Assembly: GCA_021397845.1 (NCBI GenBank)
Contig: CM038052.1
Coordinates: 139,691,854 to 139,755,853, forward strand
Origin: Areca catechu
Lineage: Eukaryota; Streptophyta; Magnoliopsida; Arecales; Arecaceae
DNA: 64,000 nucleotides
Direction of reading: 5' to 3'
The notes below the pieces were generated by a model. That model was not told the origin of the DNA and ran no database searches. It was given only the letters and a program-made list of their open reading frames with translations. Numbering within the stretch: the first letter of the stretch is position 1; every line of letters starts with the position of its first letter. Both the position numbers and the translations under genes were made by a program. Shown piece after piece: positions 23,025 to 34,426 of the stretch.

Positions 23025-24556
23025 TGTTGCCAAGGTGGCTTTTCCCAGGAGGGGGGTGAATTGGGAATTACAAAATTTCTTGCAAAAATGTGCACAAGTA
23101 AATCCTCTTAGTGGTTGAGTGTTGTGTTAATCAAAATTAAATGCAGAAGTAGAAAAGTAAGTAAAGAACAATACAAACAAAGCATGTTTAGAGTGGTTCG
23201 GAGCAACCCAGCTCCTACGTCTACTATCCAAGATCACCATTTGGGATTTCCACTATATCACCCAAATCGGAATACAGTCGGATTATTTTACAAGCTCACA
23301 ATCCCAACCTCTACATTTTGTTTTTTGAACCGAACTCACCAAAGAAACTCACACTAGGTTTTCACAGGCTCACCTAGAATCTCTACACTTTGGTTTTCAG
23401 TAGGCTCACCAAGGAAACATATTTGGTTTTTACAACCGGGCTTACCAATAACCCAAGTATTCTAAGTGTAGAATAAAAAGCAACAGAAATGACAAACTAA
23501 GTTGTCTGGTGGTTGCCAATGCAGCTCGAGTGAAGCTCAATTGAATGCCTTTCAATGCACTTCAATGGCTTCCTTGCTTTCCTCAAAAGATGCTTCAAGC
23601 TTCTGATATGAGTTGGTGAAGGCTTGAAGACTGACTTCAAAGCTCAAGTGCTCTCTCTTCAATAAATGTTCAATGAATGTTTAATAACACATTAGCTTCT
23701 CTAAGGATGTTCTCATACCTCATTTATAGAGACTTCAACTGCATTCCCTTGATTTTGACCGTTGTAGACCATTAGGAAGTGACAGGTTACCGTTGGAGCA
23801 CTTTTGGAATTCAAAATCAAAAACTGGAACTAGCCATTGGAAGTGACCCCATCATTCTAGTCGAATCAGACATTCTTCGAGTCAGCTCGGATTAGGTTTG
23901 GGTCAGCTGAGCTGAATGCCAGTCGGCTAGGTTCCACAGTTGAGAAAATAGTTCACTCTGGACGAGTCGGCTAGGTTGAAATCCAGTCAGCTCGGATCTC
24001 CGAGATTCTCAGAATATTTTCAACTAAGTTCTGGATGAGTTGGTTGGGCTGTACTCCAGTCAGCTCAGATCTCTGAGGTTCTCAAAACATTCTCAACCAA
24101 GTTCTGGACGAGTCGGCTGGGACTTGATGCGAGTCGGCTGGGTCTACATGCTAGAGATCTTCTTTCTTTTGCCAGTGCTAGAGTCAGCTAGTTCCTCCAT
24201 CCAGTCGACTCGAGATTTGGCTCTTCACCCAGACCAATTCTTATTCTCCAGAACTCACATGCCAAGCTTTGAAGGTTTTCTTTAGATCTTCTTATAACAC
24301 AATCAAGAAAAATTAAAGCTTGAAACTAGTAAAAGCAACCCTTTATCTTTGATTCAAATAGGAATTTTTTGTTGGGTTCTTCTTTACAATATTCTAATTA
24401 CTTATAACTCAACACAAAGAAATAAAAGTTGTAGGGTTCAAAAAATATGTCAAAGTAGTCATCCTACAAAAACTTGTCAACCATTTGAAGAGTTGTTAGA
24501 TAACAAAATATATGCTCCAATATTTTGTTATATCAAAATCACTTCAGGGTTCAACA
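23025..24556 (-). repeat. Element B, 5' LTR
   Basis: Starts TGTTGCCAAGG and ends GGTTCAACA, immediately before the target-site copy CTTTG. It aligns end to end with 13303-14835 and carries the same AGTCGGCTCGG motif array (about 23860-24220). It would drive transcription of the element. Confidence 0.92.
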
Positions 24557-24561
24557 CTTTG

Positions 24562-25364
24562 AGTCGATAGGTCGAGTCGCCAAATCTTCAGTGCAGTCAG
24601 CTCTTTGTCTCATGGTGCAAAACTTCACTCTGGATGAGTCGGCTCTGATATCTCGAGTCGGCTCGAACTTATATCTTTGAGAATCTTGAACTTGAGTTGG
24701 CTCTTTTGATCTTTGGTCGGCTCTTCTTCTTGGGTTTTGAAATCCTTACTCTAGAAGAGTCGGCTCAATGCAGTTCGGGTCGGCTCGCTTTCTCAAGTCT
24801 TCAAAATTAGGTCTGACAGAGTCGGCTCTTTCTGGTTCAGGTCGGCTCGCCTAGCTGTTCTTAGAAATCTTAAAAAACTGGACTATGGAAGAGTCGTCTC
24901 GGACATATTCTAGTCGACATGGATTCACTATAGTCGGCTCGGTTACCTTCGAGTCAACTCTGATTTCTGCGTACCAGAATCCTTACTACATTCCATGAGG
25001 TGGAGTTGGCTCTTCAACATGCTGGGTCAGCTCGAGTAACTTCTTCAAGATTTTTATAATTGAACTTAAAGAAAAACTCTCACCAACACTTTTACATTTT
25101 TCATGCACACCAACTCAAAATAATTCTAAGGTACACACACATAGAAGTAACCCTTTTTCATGATTTTTTCTTAGCTTTTTCATTGGGTTCTTCTTTACAA
25201 AATCAGATTACAACACAACTCATATCAAGAACTAAAGATGTAGGGTTGAAGTTTGAATAACTATATCATCCAACAAAAACTTGTAAACCACTTGAAGAGT
25301 TGTTAGAAATAAATGTACATTCTCCAATGTTTGGTTATCATCAAAATAACTTATGGGGTCAACA
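24562..25364 (-). repeat. Element C, 3' LTR, second segment
   Basis: Continuation of 12427-13302 after element B. It matches the reverse complement of the D LTR (for example the CCAAATCTTCAGTG block) and ends GGGTCAACA. It is the densest motif region in the window: GAGTCGGCTC and close forms occur roughly every 25-40 bp from 24562 to 25040. Confidence 0.85.
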
Positions 25365-26239
25365 ATCTCCCACTTTTTGATGATGACAAAACACTAGGCA
25401 TGAAAAATTCTTTACACTTACATGTATAAATGTATTTGAAAGTGAATATTCACATGTATCTGAGCTAACTGTATTTGTAAATAAGTATCAGAGCTCTAAA
25501 GATGAAATTGTCTAGTATTGATGTTAGTGCTTATATGTATTTCAAAGTACTAGACTTTGCATGCTTCATAACATCAGAATTAAAACATTGAGTATTAGAG
25601 TTTAAAATTTGACAAAATTAAGAGTAACTTTAAATAAATTAGAGCAAGTGAAGGATTTAGAATTAAAGCCGTTCTTTTAAGAGAATCTCCCCCTTTCTCT
25701 AGGTTTTGAAATAATATAGCAGTTAGGTCAAATTTGAATACTATCACTTTTGTGCTCCCCCTTTTTCATTCTTTTTATGTACTTTAAGAATAATTGAATA
25801 GGAAGCTCAACATAGATATCAGAATTTTCATGACAACTCAATTATAGATACCATTTTCCTATTTTTCTTATTTCTCTCCCTTTTTATCAATCAATCAAAA
25901 AGGTATGTTCAATAAAGCTCAGATTTTGAAATAGACTGAGAAAGTATTTAATTTTTGTTTGAGATGATTTCACTTTCTCAAAATTGAAATTCTAATTAAA
26001 ATCTCATCATTGTTGTATCAAAAATATTGTATGAATAGAAGGATATCACATGACAACAACAAAAATTACTAAAAGAACTTTCATTTCATTAAGAAAAAAG
26101 TACATTCATTCAGTAGAAGATAAAAGGTAGAATATTCATATATCAAAAAGTGAGAAGTACAAAGAAGTGATCAATCACAACCAAAAGACTAACTAAACTA
26201 CCTATTCTTCCTCTTCACTAGAAGAAGAGGTGCCAATCT
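25365..26239 (-). other. Element C polypurine tracts and spacer
   Basis: The tract next to the LTR is minus-strand CAAAAAGTGGGAGAT (25365-25379). Further AGGGGGAG-type tracts lie near 25686-25698 and 25757-25768. No gene is seen. The last ~80 bases before 26239 ('CTTCCTCTTCACTAGAAG' region) may belong to the end of the env-like ORF. Confidence 0.7.
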
Positions 26240-27618
26240 CTACAACCTTATCAAAGGTCTTGTTTTTAGGGATTTAAACCTTAAATCTTTGAATCTAGTT
26301 CTAACAGGGGCTCTAAATGCCTTGGACTTTTTCGCCTTGGGTTTTTTCTCGGTCATAACAGGTTTGGGTTTGACTGAAGGTGGATCAGATGAATGAATAG
26401 GAGCAAGAGACTCAAGTGACTCTTTGATGATCTGTGTAGAAGTATCTTCAGTAGTGACTGTTTCCTTCTGAGATTGCAGCAAGATACTTCTGACTTCTTC
26501 TTTAAAATCCTTCATTTCCTTTTCCATTTTCTCCTTGTGAAGCTTATGTTCAGATCTTATTTTCTGCAAGCTGGCATTAACTGTATTTTTTGTTTCATCA
26601 ATTGCAGAATTCATGTGATCTATCAATGAATTTGAGATAGTTTCCATCTTCTGAAATATTAGCTTTTTAAGGTCAAATGGAGTAATCATTGTACCTTCAG
26701 ATTTGTCTTCAACAGCAGTAGCTTCATCATCTTCTGAGGAAGTAGCAGCAAACTAACTAGACACTTTCTTTATCCATACTCCTTGTAATTTGTAACCCAT
26801 TCTTTTCAGTGAATTGAAGAAATAAGTGTCAGAGTAATGTAGAGGCTTGCCTATCTCATTGGTTAGATTAATTCCAGCTTCTTCAAATAGTAAGGTAAAA
26901 AGCATATTATAGGGTAGGCAAGCTTTAACATTTCTAGCTGCTTCAGTCATTTGAATCATCATTATATAAGGAAGGTTGAGAGGCTTTTTTCTATCAAATG
27001 TCTTATAAAAGTCATGTCTTTCTCGCTAACCTAGTCAAAACGACCGATTCTAGGAAGAAATATTCTGCTGACCATATTGTGAAGAAGCCTCATTTCCTTT
27101 GATAGTAAGTTGGCCTGAACATGTTGAACGGAGCTCACATTTTCTATTTCCAAAATAAGGTTTAGAGTGTGTTCTTTGTCCAGTAGGGTAAGCTCGGTGG
27201 CACCGTCCGTTGGCATTTGAAGCAAGCTACCCAAATTTTCTTTATCCATAATTATTTTGACTCCTTTGACAGTTGACTCTAAATGGAACTCCTTAAGAAC
27301 TATAATTTCATAGAAAATTCGTACCAGTGAGGGATAGGTTAAAATGTCCAATTAATAGAAATACTTCCAACCCTGGCTGTCTATCCATCTTCCGATCTTC
27401 ATTTTCATTTTTTCTAGAAATAAGAAATCTATCCTTCTTCTACAAGTAATGGGCCGGTTGGCCATAGAGATAATCTGTCGAGGAGGAGGAGTTTCTTCTT
27501 CTTGTTGCTCAGGAGTGGTAGACCTTTTCCTCTTTTCTCTTTTTCCTTTTGCATCTTCATTGTGTGTGCTTGATTCACCTACTTGAAGAATCTTCCTTGC
27601 AGATCTTCATGGAGCCAT
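26240..27618 (-). pseudogene. Element C env-like ORF, broken, with a different C-terminal half
   Basis: Start placed at 27618 by comparison with B and E (MAP); codon 4 is TGA. The N-terminal half matches the B/E ORF in order: basic start, 'SQGWKYF', 'HLESTVKGVKIIMDKEN' (27351-27031), 'SRIFLPRIGRFD', and 'VKACLPYNMLFTLLF' (26962-26753). The C-terminal 149 codons (26689-26240) form a Lys/Glu-rich coiled coil with 'LHKEKMEKEMKDFKEEV' and a Lys-rich tail. They do not resemble the FDLP repeats and 'GSAEAFANVQA' helix of B and E. Stops occur near 27352, 27028 and 26753. No membrane segment seen. Confidence 0.7.
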
Positions 27619-28130
27619 TGCAGTGGGATTTAGGAAATTAAGGATCTGGGAATGGTTCTTGAGAGATCGGTAAAGGTTTCGAGTGGAGTAGGGTGAGTTT
27701 GATGTGAAAATATAAAGAGTTATGTTCAAGAAAAGATTACACGGAACTATTTAACCAGTGAATTCCCGACTTTTGAGTCAGCTCGCTCAGCCCTAGAAAC
27801 ATCCAAGTCGGCTCGATTAGAGCGAACTCAAAACAATCAGAACATCGAGTCGGCTAGGCAAGATATCAGGTTGACCTAGTTGGCTCGACCAATGCAAGAT
27901 CAAAAATTTCAGACATTCAAGCCTGCTCGACTAGAGCAAAATTGCTCGAGTTGACTCAAACAAAAACTTTCCAAATAAAATGAAATGATTAAGAAATTTA
28001 TTTTAATCAAATGAAATTTCAAGGAAAGTTGTTCAACGAAATGAATAGATATAGGAGGTCTCCTAGATAATTCATCCTTAATTTAAAAAAAAAATTAGGT
28101 TAGGAAATCTAAAAAGGTTCACAAAGCCCT
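27619..28130 (-). promoter_or_regulatory. Element C pol-env spacer with motif array
   Basis: Gene-free. From 27775 to 27965 it holds GAGTCAGCTCG, AAGTCGGCTCG, GAGTCGGCTAGG, AGTTGGCTCG, GAGTTGACTC and related copies, as in the spacers of B and E. Role inferred. Confidence 0.45.
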
Positions 28131-28464
28131 AATTCTCCTTTAAGCAATTCAAATCTATCCTGGTTCAGTGGCTTAGTAAAAATGTCAACTAATTATTTCT
28201 TAGTAGGGATAAACTCTAGGTCTATGTCACAATTCAAAACATGGTCTCTAATAAAATGGTGTCAAATCTCTATGTGTTTAGTACTAGAATGTTGAATGGG
28301 ATTTTTGGTTAAATTTATAGCACTTGTGTTGTCACGCTTGATAGGAATTTTGCATTATGTAACACCAAAGTCTTCTAGTTATTGTTTAATCCATAATACT
28401 TATGCACAACAACTCACTGTAGCAATATACTCTGCCTCAGCAGTAGAAAGTGCTACCGAGTTTT
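28131..28464 (-). pseudogene. Element C RNase H, C-terminal end, cut by element G
   Basis: The minus strand matches the C-terminal half of the B RNase H: the region of 'STAETEY', then the Asp box and the 'H-IRDHV' helix. The match stops at 28464, where chromovirus G begins; in B the gene continues at the equivalent site (near 18342). The missing part of RNase H, and all of RT, are not found to the right of G. Several stops are present. Confidence 0.8.
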
Positions 28465-30206
28465 TGGTGTGGGCACCAGGATCCGATAGAGGCTCCTCAA
28501 CCCTCTGTGGATCTCAGATTAGGGTTCCACTTCTTTGAGTCTTGTAATAAAGCTATGAGCCAAAGCAATTTCATAATTTCTAGTCATGTAACTAGTCTAA
28601 GTTTGTTTAGTCTTGTACCTTGACCAATTTGGGTCAAGTTAGGTCATGAGTCATGTATTTGTTTTTGGTTTGAGTCTGAGTTTGGACAAGGCCCAAGCCC
28701 AATTGAAGTCAACCTGGCTTTCAAGACCAAGTCAAGTCCTTGTGGGCCAACCCACCTCTTTCACTTGGAAAGATGCCAACTCAGGTGCCACCTCAGCCAT
28801 CTATGTGGTGCCACAACAGTTGCCACTTGGGCATCCAAGGAGGGAAACAAGGTGGCGTCCTCATGGTTTCCACACGACCTCCACTTGCCTTTTTCTCTTG
28901 GGCGACCTTGGAAGGAGGAGACACCATCCTCCTCTTCCCTCCCCCACATCACACCATGATCCATCAAATGTGGGGCGTTGATGATCCTTGAAGAGACCAA
29001 GCCACAAAGCAAGCCCTCTTCCAAGCCTTCTTCCCAAAGTGTTCATGCAAGAATGGAAGGACAAATGACACACTCCCCTCTCCAAGCCTTCAACCATGCA
29101 ACGCCCAAAGCTCCCTCCATTTGGTCAGCCTTGAATCACTCCAAAGAGGGGCGTTGAAGAATCCAAGGAAACACATCCCTTTAAGCAAGCCATGTTCCAC
29201 GTTTTCTTCCCAGAATGAGCAAGCTAATGAAGGAAGTCAAGAGGACAATCCCCCTCTCCAAGCCCTCCCACATGCCACGCCCAATCCAAGTCCCTTTGGT
29301 CGGCCAAAGAGAGGAGAAGGTGAATTTTTTTTTGGCGCCACCCAAGAAAGTTGGTAATGTTGTCTCTTTTGAAATTCAAATGGGCCTTGGGTGCCTATTT
29401 AAAGGACCCAATCCCTCTCTTGTAAGGCTATTGAATGGTTAATGAAAAAAGAGTTTGAGTCTTCTATCTTCCAACCCTTGTCTCTTAGACTAGGTTGAGT
29501 GAAGTTGCCTTCGTCCCCAAGGATGTCGAGTGGTGTGAGGCCACCTGTCCGTCACCCCAGGGCATCACGAATCCTTCGTCCTCCTGGACGTTACGTGGTG
29601 TGAGGCCATAGTCCTTCATCCTCTGGGACGTCGCGGAGTACGAGGCCCCAAGTTATCTCCATCTTTGACTTCGGAATCCAGCTGGACACCGGGGTCGAAG
29701 ACCCTTCTCAACCACATCTCAGTTCCTTTCTGTGCATCTCCCCATTTCGCTGATCCTTATTCTGTTTGCCTATAGGTCCTCCCTAGCATCTCGGGCACAG
29801 AAGACAGTCGGCTTTGCCATCGTGACCTTTCGATCGAAAGCTAGTGCTTCCACGGGTTCGATTGCTCAGGCATCTAGGTCGCATCCGCCGAGTTGAGCGA
29901 TCTCTGCATCGGGTGCTTCATACATGTGAGGTTTGCTCTCTCTATCTCCTAAGTAAGTATTGTATTTCGAGCTAGTCCTACCGGGGTTTCTTAATGCCAG
30001 GGTCCTATTCTTGTTCTCACTATTTAGGGCTTTGAACTGCTAGTGTAAGCTTCCGTTACTCATCTTTCTTATTTCTTGCCTTTGCTTGTGATCAGGAATC
30101 AAAACCCTAAGAAACATATAAAACTCTTCAACTATAAAAAAAACTCCCTGCATCATAAGCATCCATCCCAGCATCCCTAGCATCCATACCCCCTTGTTCC
30201 GCACCA
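28465..30206 (+). repeat. Element G, 5' LTR (chromovirus)
   Basis: Starts TGGTGTGGGCACC and matches the first ~790 bp of the 3' LTR at 37432. It ends about GCACCA, four bases before a primer-binding site. A TATA-like TATTTAAAG is at 29395 region, and a GC-rich tail follows. Overlapping open frames (28646-29442, both strands) are not conserved between the two LTR copies as proteins and are treated as chance. Confidence 0.88.
29393..29403 (+). promoter_or_regulatory. TATA-like box of the G LTR
   Basis: CCTATTTAAAG lies about 930 bp into the LTR and precedes a run of pyrimidine-rich sequence, a suitable place for the U3/R border. Confidence 0.45.
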
Positions 30207-30210
30207 TTCT

Positions 30211-30222
30211 TGTTATCAGAGC
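30211..30222 (+). other. Element G primer-binding site
   Basis: TGTTATCAGAGC differs by one base from TGGTATCAGAGC and lies four bases after the LTR end. Confidence 0.75.
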
Positions 30223-31088
30223 AAGGCTAGGACTAGTGCATTTTGTTTTCTTTCAGTTTTTGCATTCTGGTCAGCCCGTATATGGTCTGATCATTGGATT
30301 GTTTCTCTATGTAGAGACCTCTAAATTTTATGATTTCTTTTTTGTTAGATCGCACTGAATTCATAGAATTATTTTCTATTTTATCAGATTTTATTTCAGT
30401 TTTTAGTGTTTCTACAAGCCAAAATACTACCTGAGAAAATCTCAGGTCTGAAATTTCAGCAAGCATCTCATCTTTTGATTCATTCATCCATCTAGCTTGT
30501 TCATTGCATATTTTGTTTAGCATTCACACATCTAAAAGACACAAAAAAATAAGAAAATTTTAAGTCATTTTATTAGTGATTTTGTGCATCATTCTCCATA
30601 ACTTATCTTAAGGGCGTCAAATTAACATAAGGTCAGTATTTCATTACCTGTTCCTAGCCCAAAAACCACCACCCGACATATCGAACCCTAGCCATTAACT
30701 AAAATTGATTAGATGTTTAATCTGCTCTAGTGAGCTAGGGACACCCACGAGTCAGGTCGACCCAAGTGCCGAGCCAAGCTAGATTGCTTGTTGGTGTGTG
30801 CTTGAGTAGCTGGTGTCTAGGCAAGTGGTTCAGGGACTAGAGCCCGAAGGGAAGTGGGTTGGTTCACTTACCTGGCCAATTTCTAATTGGTGTCTAGGCA
30901 AGCAAAGAGGAACCTCCACTAACCTTACACTTACCTGGCCAGGTGCCAAGTTACAACTTCCAGGTTCATCTTCTTGACATTACATTTGGAGAGATCTCCT
31001 AGGTCTAGCAAACCGTAGCATCATTTTGTTACATGTGCACTAGATCAGGAACCTCTTTTCACCCACCTTCTCCACCACCTACCGAAGC
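30223..31088 (+). other. Element G leader
   Basis: Untranslated leader between primer-binding site and gag. No gene. A 30-base stretch at 30971-31000 occurs inverted, with one mismatch, at 44205-44234. Confidence 0.65.
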
Positions 31089-32160
31089 CATGGACCAACT
31101 TCGAGCTAACATTGGAGCCCTAACTCAATCCATGACCCAGTTAGGCAACTAGTTGAACAATAGACTAGATCAAATATAGGCCAGACTGAGACCCCTAGAG
31201 GAAGCTGCTAGGCCCCGACCTGAACCCAGTCCTGAGTCCCCTCATCCCAGGAGAAACCTGCCACAAGACCCTTATTTTGAGGATGACTTTGGGAGAGACC
31301 CTGACCCCTTTGTTGATACCCATCCAAGGAGACCCAATATGGAGGACCGTGAAAAAAGGGCCCTTAGGAGCATCAAGCTTGAGGCACCAACTTTCGATGG
31401 TAGCTTAGATCCCAGGGTGTATGAAGATTGGGAGTCTATTATGGAGCAGTATTTTGACTGGTACTCTATGTCAGAAAGAACTAAGTTTAAGTTTGCCAAG
31501 CTGAGGTTGGTTCACCAAGCTAGGTTGTTCTGGAATAGTGTTGAAAATTACATAGAACAGAAAGGTCAATTACACATCACCGCCTGGGGGAAAATGAGAG
31601 ATAAGCTTAGAAGGAAATACTTACCTACATCTTACACCCAGAAACTGTTGGACCAATGGAAAACCTTAAGTCAAAGGAGTAAGAGTGTGGCCGATTACAT
31701 CGCCAAGTTTGATGAATATGTTATGCAATGTTAGGTTGTTGAATCACCTGAGGTAACCCTGTTTAGGTTTAGGGATGGCCTACACCCAGACATTCAGAGA
31801 GAGCTGTATTTTAGAGCAACCAGAACCTTGGAAGAAGCTTACCAAGTTGCTAGGCTTTGTGAGCATTTCCAGAGAGCTCCCACCTATAGAAGACCTGGGT
31901 CCTTTAGAAACCAGAACCGAATCACTGGATCCACCCAAAGTTATAGCCAGGCTTACCCGAGTCGACCAAGCCCAAACCGAACTGACCCAAGTCGACCAAA
32001 CATAGCCCGACCCAGTCCTAGACATCTAGCCTGAACCGACCCCAATACAATAGAGAGGAAAAGGGTAAGGCTGTTGAAGTCCAGAGGAGACCCGATCCCC
32101 AAGGTAAATGCTTTAGGTGTCATAAACCTTCTCTTTTTGCTAGTCAGTGCACCGCCCCTG
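31089..32160 (+). pseudogene. Element G gag
   Basis: Ty3/gypsy Gag. Start chosen at the ATG at 31089 ('MDQLRANIGALTQSMTQLG'), which meets a stop soon after. The capsid core is open at 31339-31734: 'KLEAPTFDGSLDPRVYEDW', 'LRLVHQARLFWNSVE', 'WGKMRDKLRRKYLP', 'SVADYIAKFDEYV'. The zinc knuckle near 32107-32150 reads 'KCFRCHKPSLFASQC', where the CCHC histidine is replaced by Leu. Stops or frame changes lie near 31150, 31735 and 32030. Confidence 0.85.
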
Positions 32161-32246
32161 CCCTACTTATAGATGAACCAACTGAGACTGAACCCGAACC
32201 AATCGTTGAACCTGAGGAGGACGTTTATGATCCCGAAAATCAGTTA

Positions 32247-32590
32247 TTGGAAGAATATGAGGGAGAGGAAGAAGTGTATGAATCTAAAGACCTTGTAGGA
32301 GTAGTCCGATGCATCCTTGCCCAAAACATAGTACAGGAAGACTGGCGTAGGACCAACATCCTACAGACCCTGATCAAGCAAGGAGATAAGGCCTGTATGG
32401 TCATCATTGATAGTGGAAGCTATGTTAATGCCCTTTCCTTGAGTACAGTCAAATCTTTAGTACTAGCCATAGTTCCCCCCCCAACCCTTACAAAGTCTCC
32501 TAGATAGATTCAACTTCAATCCCAATAAAATCTAGGTGCCAGATCAAGATAAAAATGAGTTCCTATGAAGAATCGATTCAGTGTGACGTC
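32247..32590 (+). pseudogene. Element G protease, N-terminal part
   Basis: Aspartic protease that matures Gag-Pol. An acidic lead 'EEYEGEEEVYESKDL' is followed by 'VVRCILAQ' and the active site 'MVIIDSGSYVNALS' with the catalytic Asp encoded at 32409-32411. A stop follows near 32505. The gene is cut at 32590 by the solo LTR S and continues at 34232. Confidence 0.82.
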
Positions 32591-34226
32591 CGATGCAGAA
32601 CGGAAGCTCTGATACCAAAAATGATGCAGAACAAAGAACAAAGAAGCATATGCGGAAGTAAAATTAATTCTTTTTTTTTTTTGTTTTTTTTTATATTTTT
32701 CAGAAATTGGCTTCGACTCAAAGTAAAGCTAAACTACGTTGAAGGAAACTAGGTAAGGATTGAAAGCACAGTTTAGAAGAAACTAAATTATCAAAGTAGT
32801 TCAGAAGTAACGGATCGCTGGGGGTTGAGAAACTCCCAGACCTAGGGTTTCGCTCTGAACTTTCAACAGAACAGAAATAGAGAGGAGAGATGATTTACTA
32901 ACCAGACAGTGATCTTCTCAGGATTTTGGTGGAAGAACTCTCTTGAGCAGATTGTGGGATCCTCGGAGTCAGCTATCTTCGTAATGGATCCTCTAATACT
33001 GGTCTCGTGGTTTGGTCGGCTTCTCCTGGACTCAAGATCGGGAAAGAAGAGGAACAAATGATGGAATTCAGAAACTCAAGAAAAGATTTTTACCAGGTTG
33101 AAGAACTTGAAGCTGAGGTTGCTGAAATCGAATTCTCCTGGAGGCCGATCTGACTTCCTCTTAGAATTGTTGTAGATCTGTTGTATCTGGACTGGGGCTG
33201 GATGCTGGTGGTCGGCCTGAACTTGGAGATGGTGGCCGTGAGAAGAGGAATAGACTAGGGTTTGGTGGATTGAAGTGGATGGTGGGCGGCTAGGGTTTTG
33301 GAGTAGAAGTGGCTAACCTAGGGTTTGGGTTTTGGAGATCTCACACCTCCTCAAAGTTCCTGGGGAACCCGGATTTACTCCCTCACGGAGCTCAACACCT
33401 GGATGCAAGTGCGGAAGAGAGAAAACACAAAGTTTGCTCACAAAAAAATTTGGTTTCATTCATCTGATTTTTTTTTAAACTTACAAGAGGGGTTTAATTT
33501 ATAAGGCTTTACAAGGGAGGAGGGTTTCACATCTTCCCATGTGGGACTAAAGGAGGGGATCTACAAATTAGGGCAAATCCTTCACATATGGTCGGCCAAA
33601 GTACCAAAAAAATTGGATTTGGGTTATAAAAGGCAGGTAGATGGCGCCACCTTGCTTGGATCTTCAAGAAAAATTTTCTTCCTTCCCTGGATCAACTCTT
33701 TTGGACTCCTCCTTTTCTTCCTCCCTAAGTCAAGGTCCTTCCCATTTTTGTTTTGGTTGTCTTTGGCAGGTAGTGGGCGCCCCCTTGAAGCTCTCTTCCA
33801 AGAGGATTTCTTCCCTTCTTTGCTTTGGGTTTCTTGGGAAAGTCTTGGCCGCCCCCTTGATTTGTGGTCTCTTGGTGGACTTCTCTTTATCTGGCGCATA
33901 AGAGAAGGAAGTTGCCATCTGTGGAGTGGGGACCAAAGGCTGCTGGATGTAGATATGGCACCCCTTGGACTGGGAGTGTGGCTGGGAGTGTGGTGTCCAC
34001 TTGCCTGGTCTTGGGAGAAAATATAACATCCCAGGTTGAAACCCTAGTCCACTACTGAGTCAACATGACTCAACAAAATAAAATGCAGGTAATGTAGACT
34101 CAAGCTAAATTGAGTTGATCTAGTCAACTCTTATTACAAACCAACAAACCCTAATTCTTCGAGCAATGTCAATCAGAGATCCAGATGGAGCCCTGAAGTC
34201 TTCTTCTGAGTCTGGTGCCCGCACCA
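32591..34226 (-). mobile_element. Solo LTR S, inserted in the protease of element G
   Basis: It is flanked by ACGTC on both sides (32586-32590 and 34227-34231). In element orientation (minus) it starts TGGTGCGGGCACC, close to the LTR start of G, and ends GCATCG, where GCATCA is expected. There is no internal region, so it is a solo LTR left by LTR-LTR recombination. Near its 3' end it contains GGTATCAGAGC, a copy of a primer-binding site inside the LTR. Its open frames (33541-34058, both strands) match no domain I know. Confidence 0.85.
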
Positions 34227-34426
34227 ACGTCTTACCCATGGGTGTGGGTAGTATCATTCTAGGACGACCCTGGCTTTTCGGCCATGATGCCACCCTTTAT
34301 GGTCGATCCAATACCTATGTCTTTTTCCACCAAGGAAAAAAGATCACAATCAACCCAATCCAACCTAAGGACCCCGTCAAGAAAGGATCTAGTGCCTTAA
34401 GGAGAAGAAAGCAGAAGTCTACTTGA
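34227..34426 (+). pseudogene. Element G protease, C-terminal part
   Basis: Resumes after the second ACGTC: 'LPMGVGSIILGRPWLFGHD' is the ILGRPW block that closes gypsy proteases, then 'YVFFHQGKKITINPI'. A stop follows near 34424 before the RT. Confidence 0.85.

Larger units (their letters stand above)
13303..24556 (-). mobile_element. Element B: complete Sirevirus-type Ty1/copia element, 11.25 kb
   Basis: Two LTRs of 1533 and 1532 bp flank, in minus-strand order, a primer-binding site, gag, protease, integrase, reverse transcriptase, RNase H, an env-like ORF and several polypurine tracts. The host sequence is duplicated as CTTTG at 13298-13302 and 24557-24561, so the ends are exact. Copia gene order with an extra long ORF after pol and multiple polypurine tracts is the Sirevirus layout. 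All genes carry stops or frameshifts. The LTRs differ at roughly one site in ten over their first 200 bases by eye, so the insertion is not recent. Confidence 0.9.

Noticed and set aside
28646..29442. Several overlapping open frames on both strands, also at 37659-38258
   Set aside because: They are inside the G LTRs. The frames open on both strands because the sequence is GC-rich; the two LTR copies differ in where frames end.
30233..30523. 96-codon minus-strand open frame in the G leader
   Set aside because: No motif or conserved partner, and it lies antisense to the leader of a clear plus-strand element.
33541..34058. Open frames of 86-161 codons on both strands
   Set aside because: They are inside solo LTR S, between verified target-site copies, with no recognised domain.
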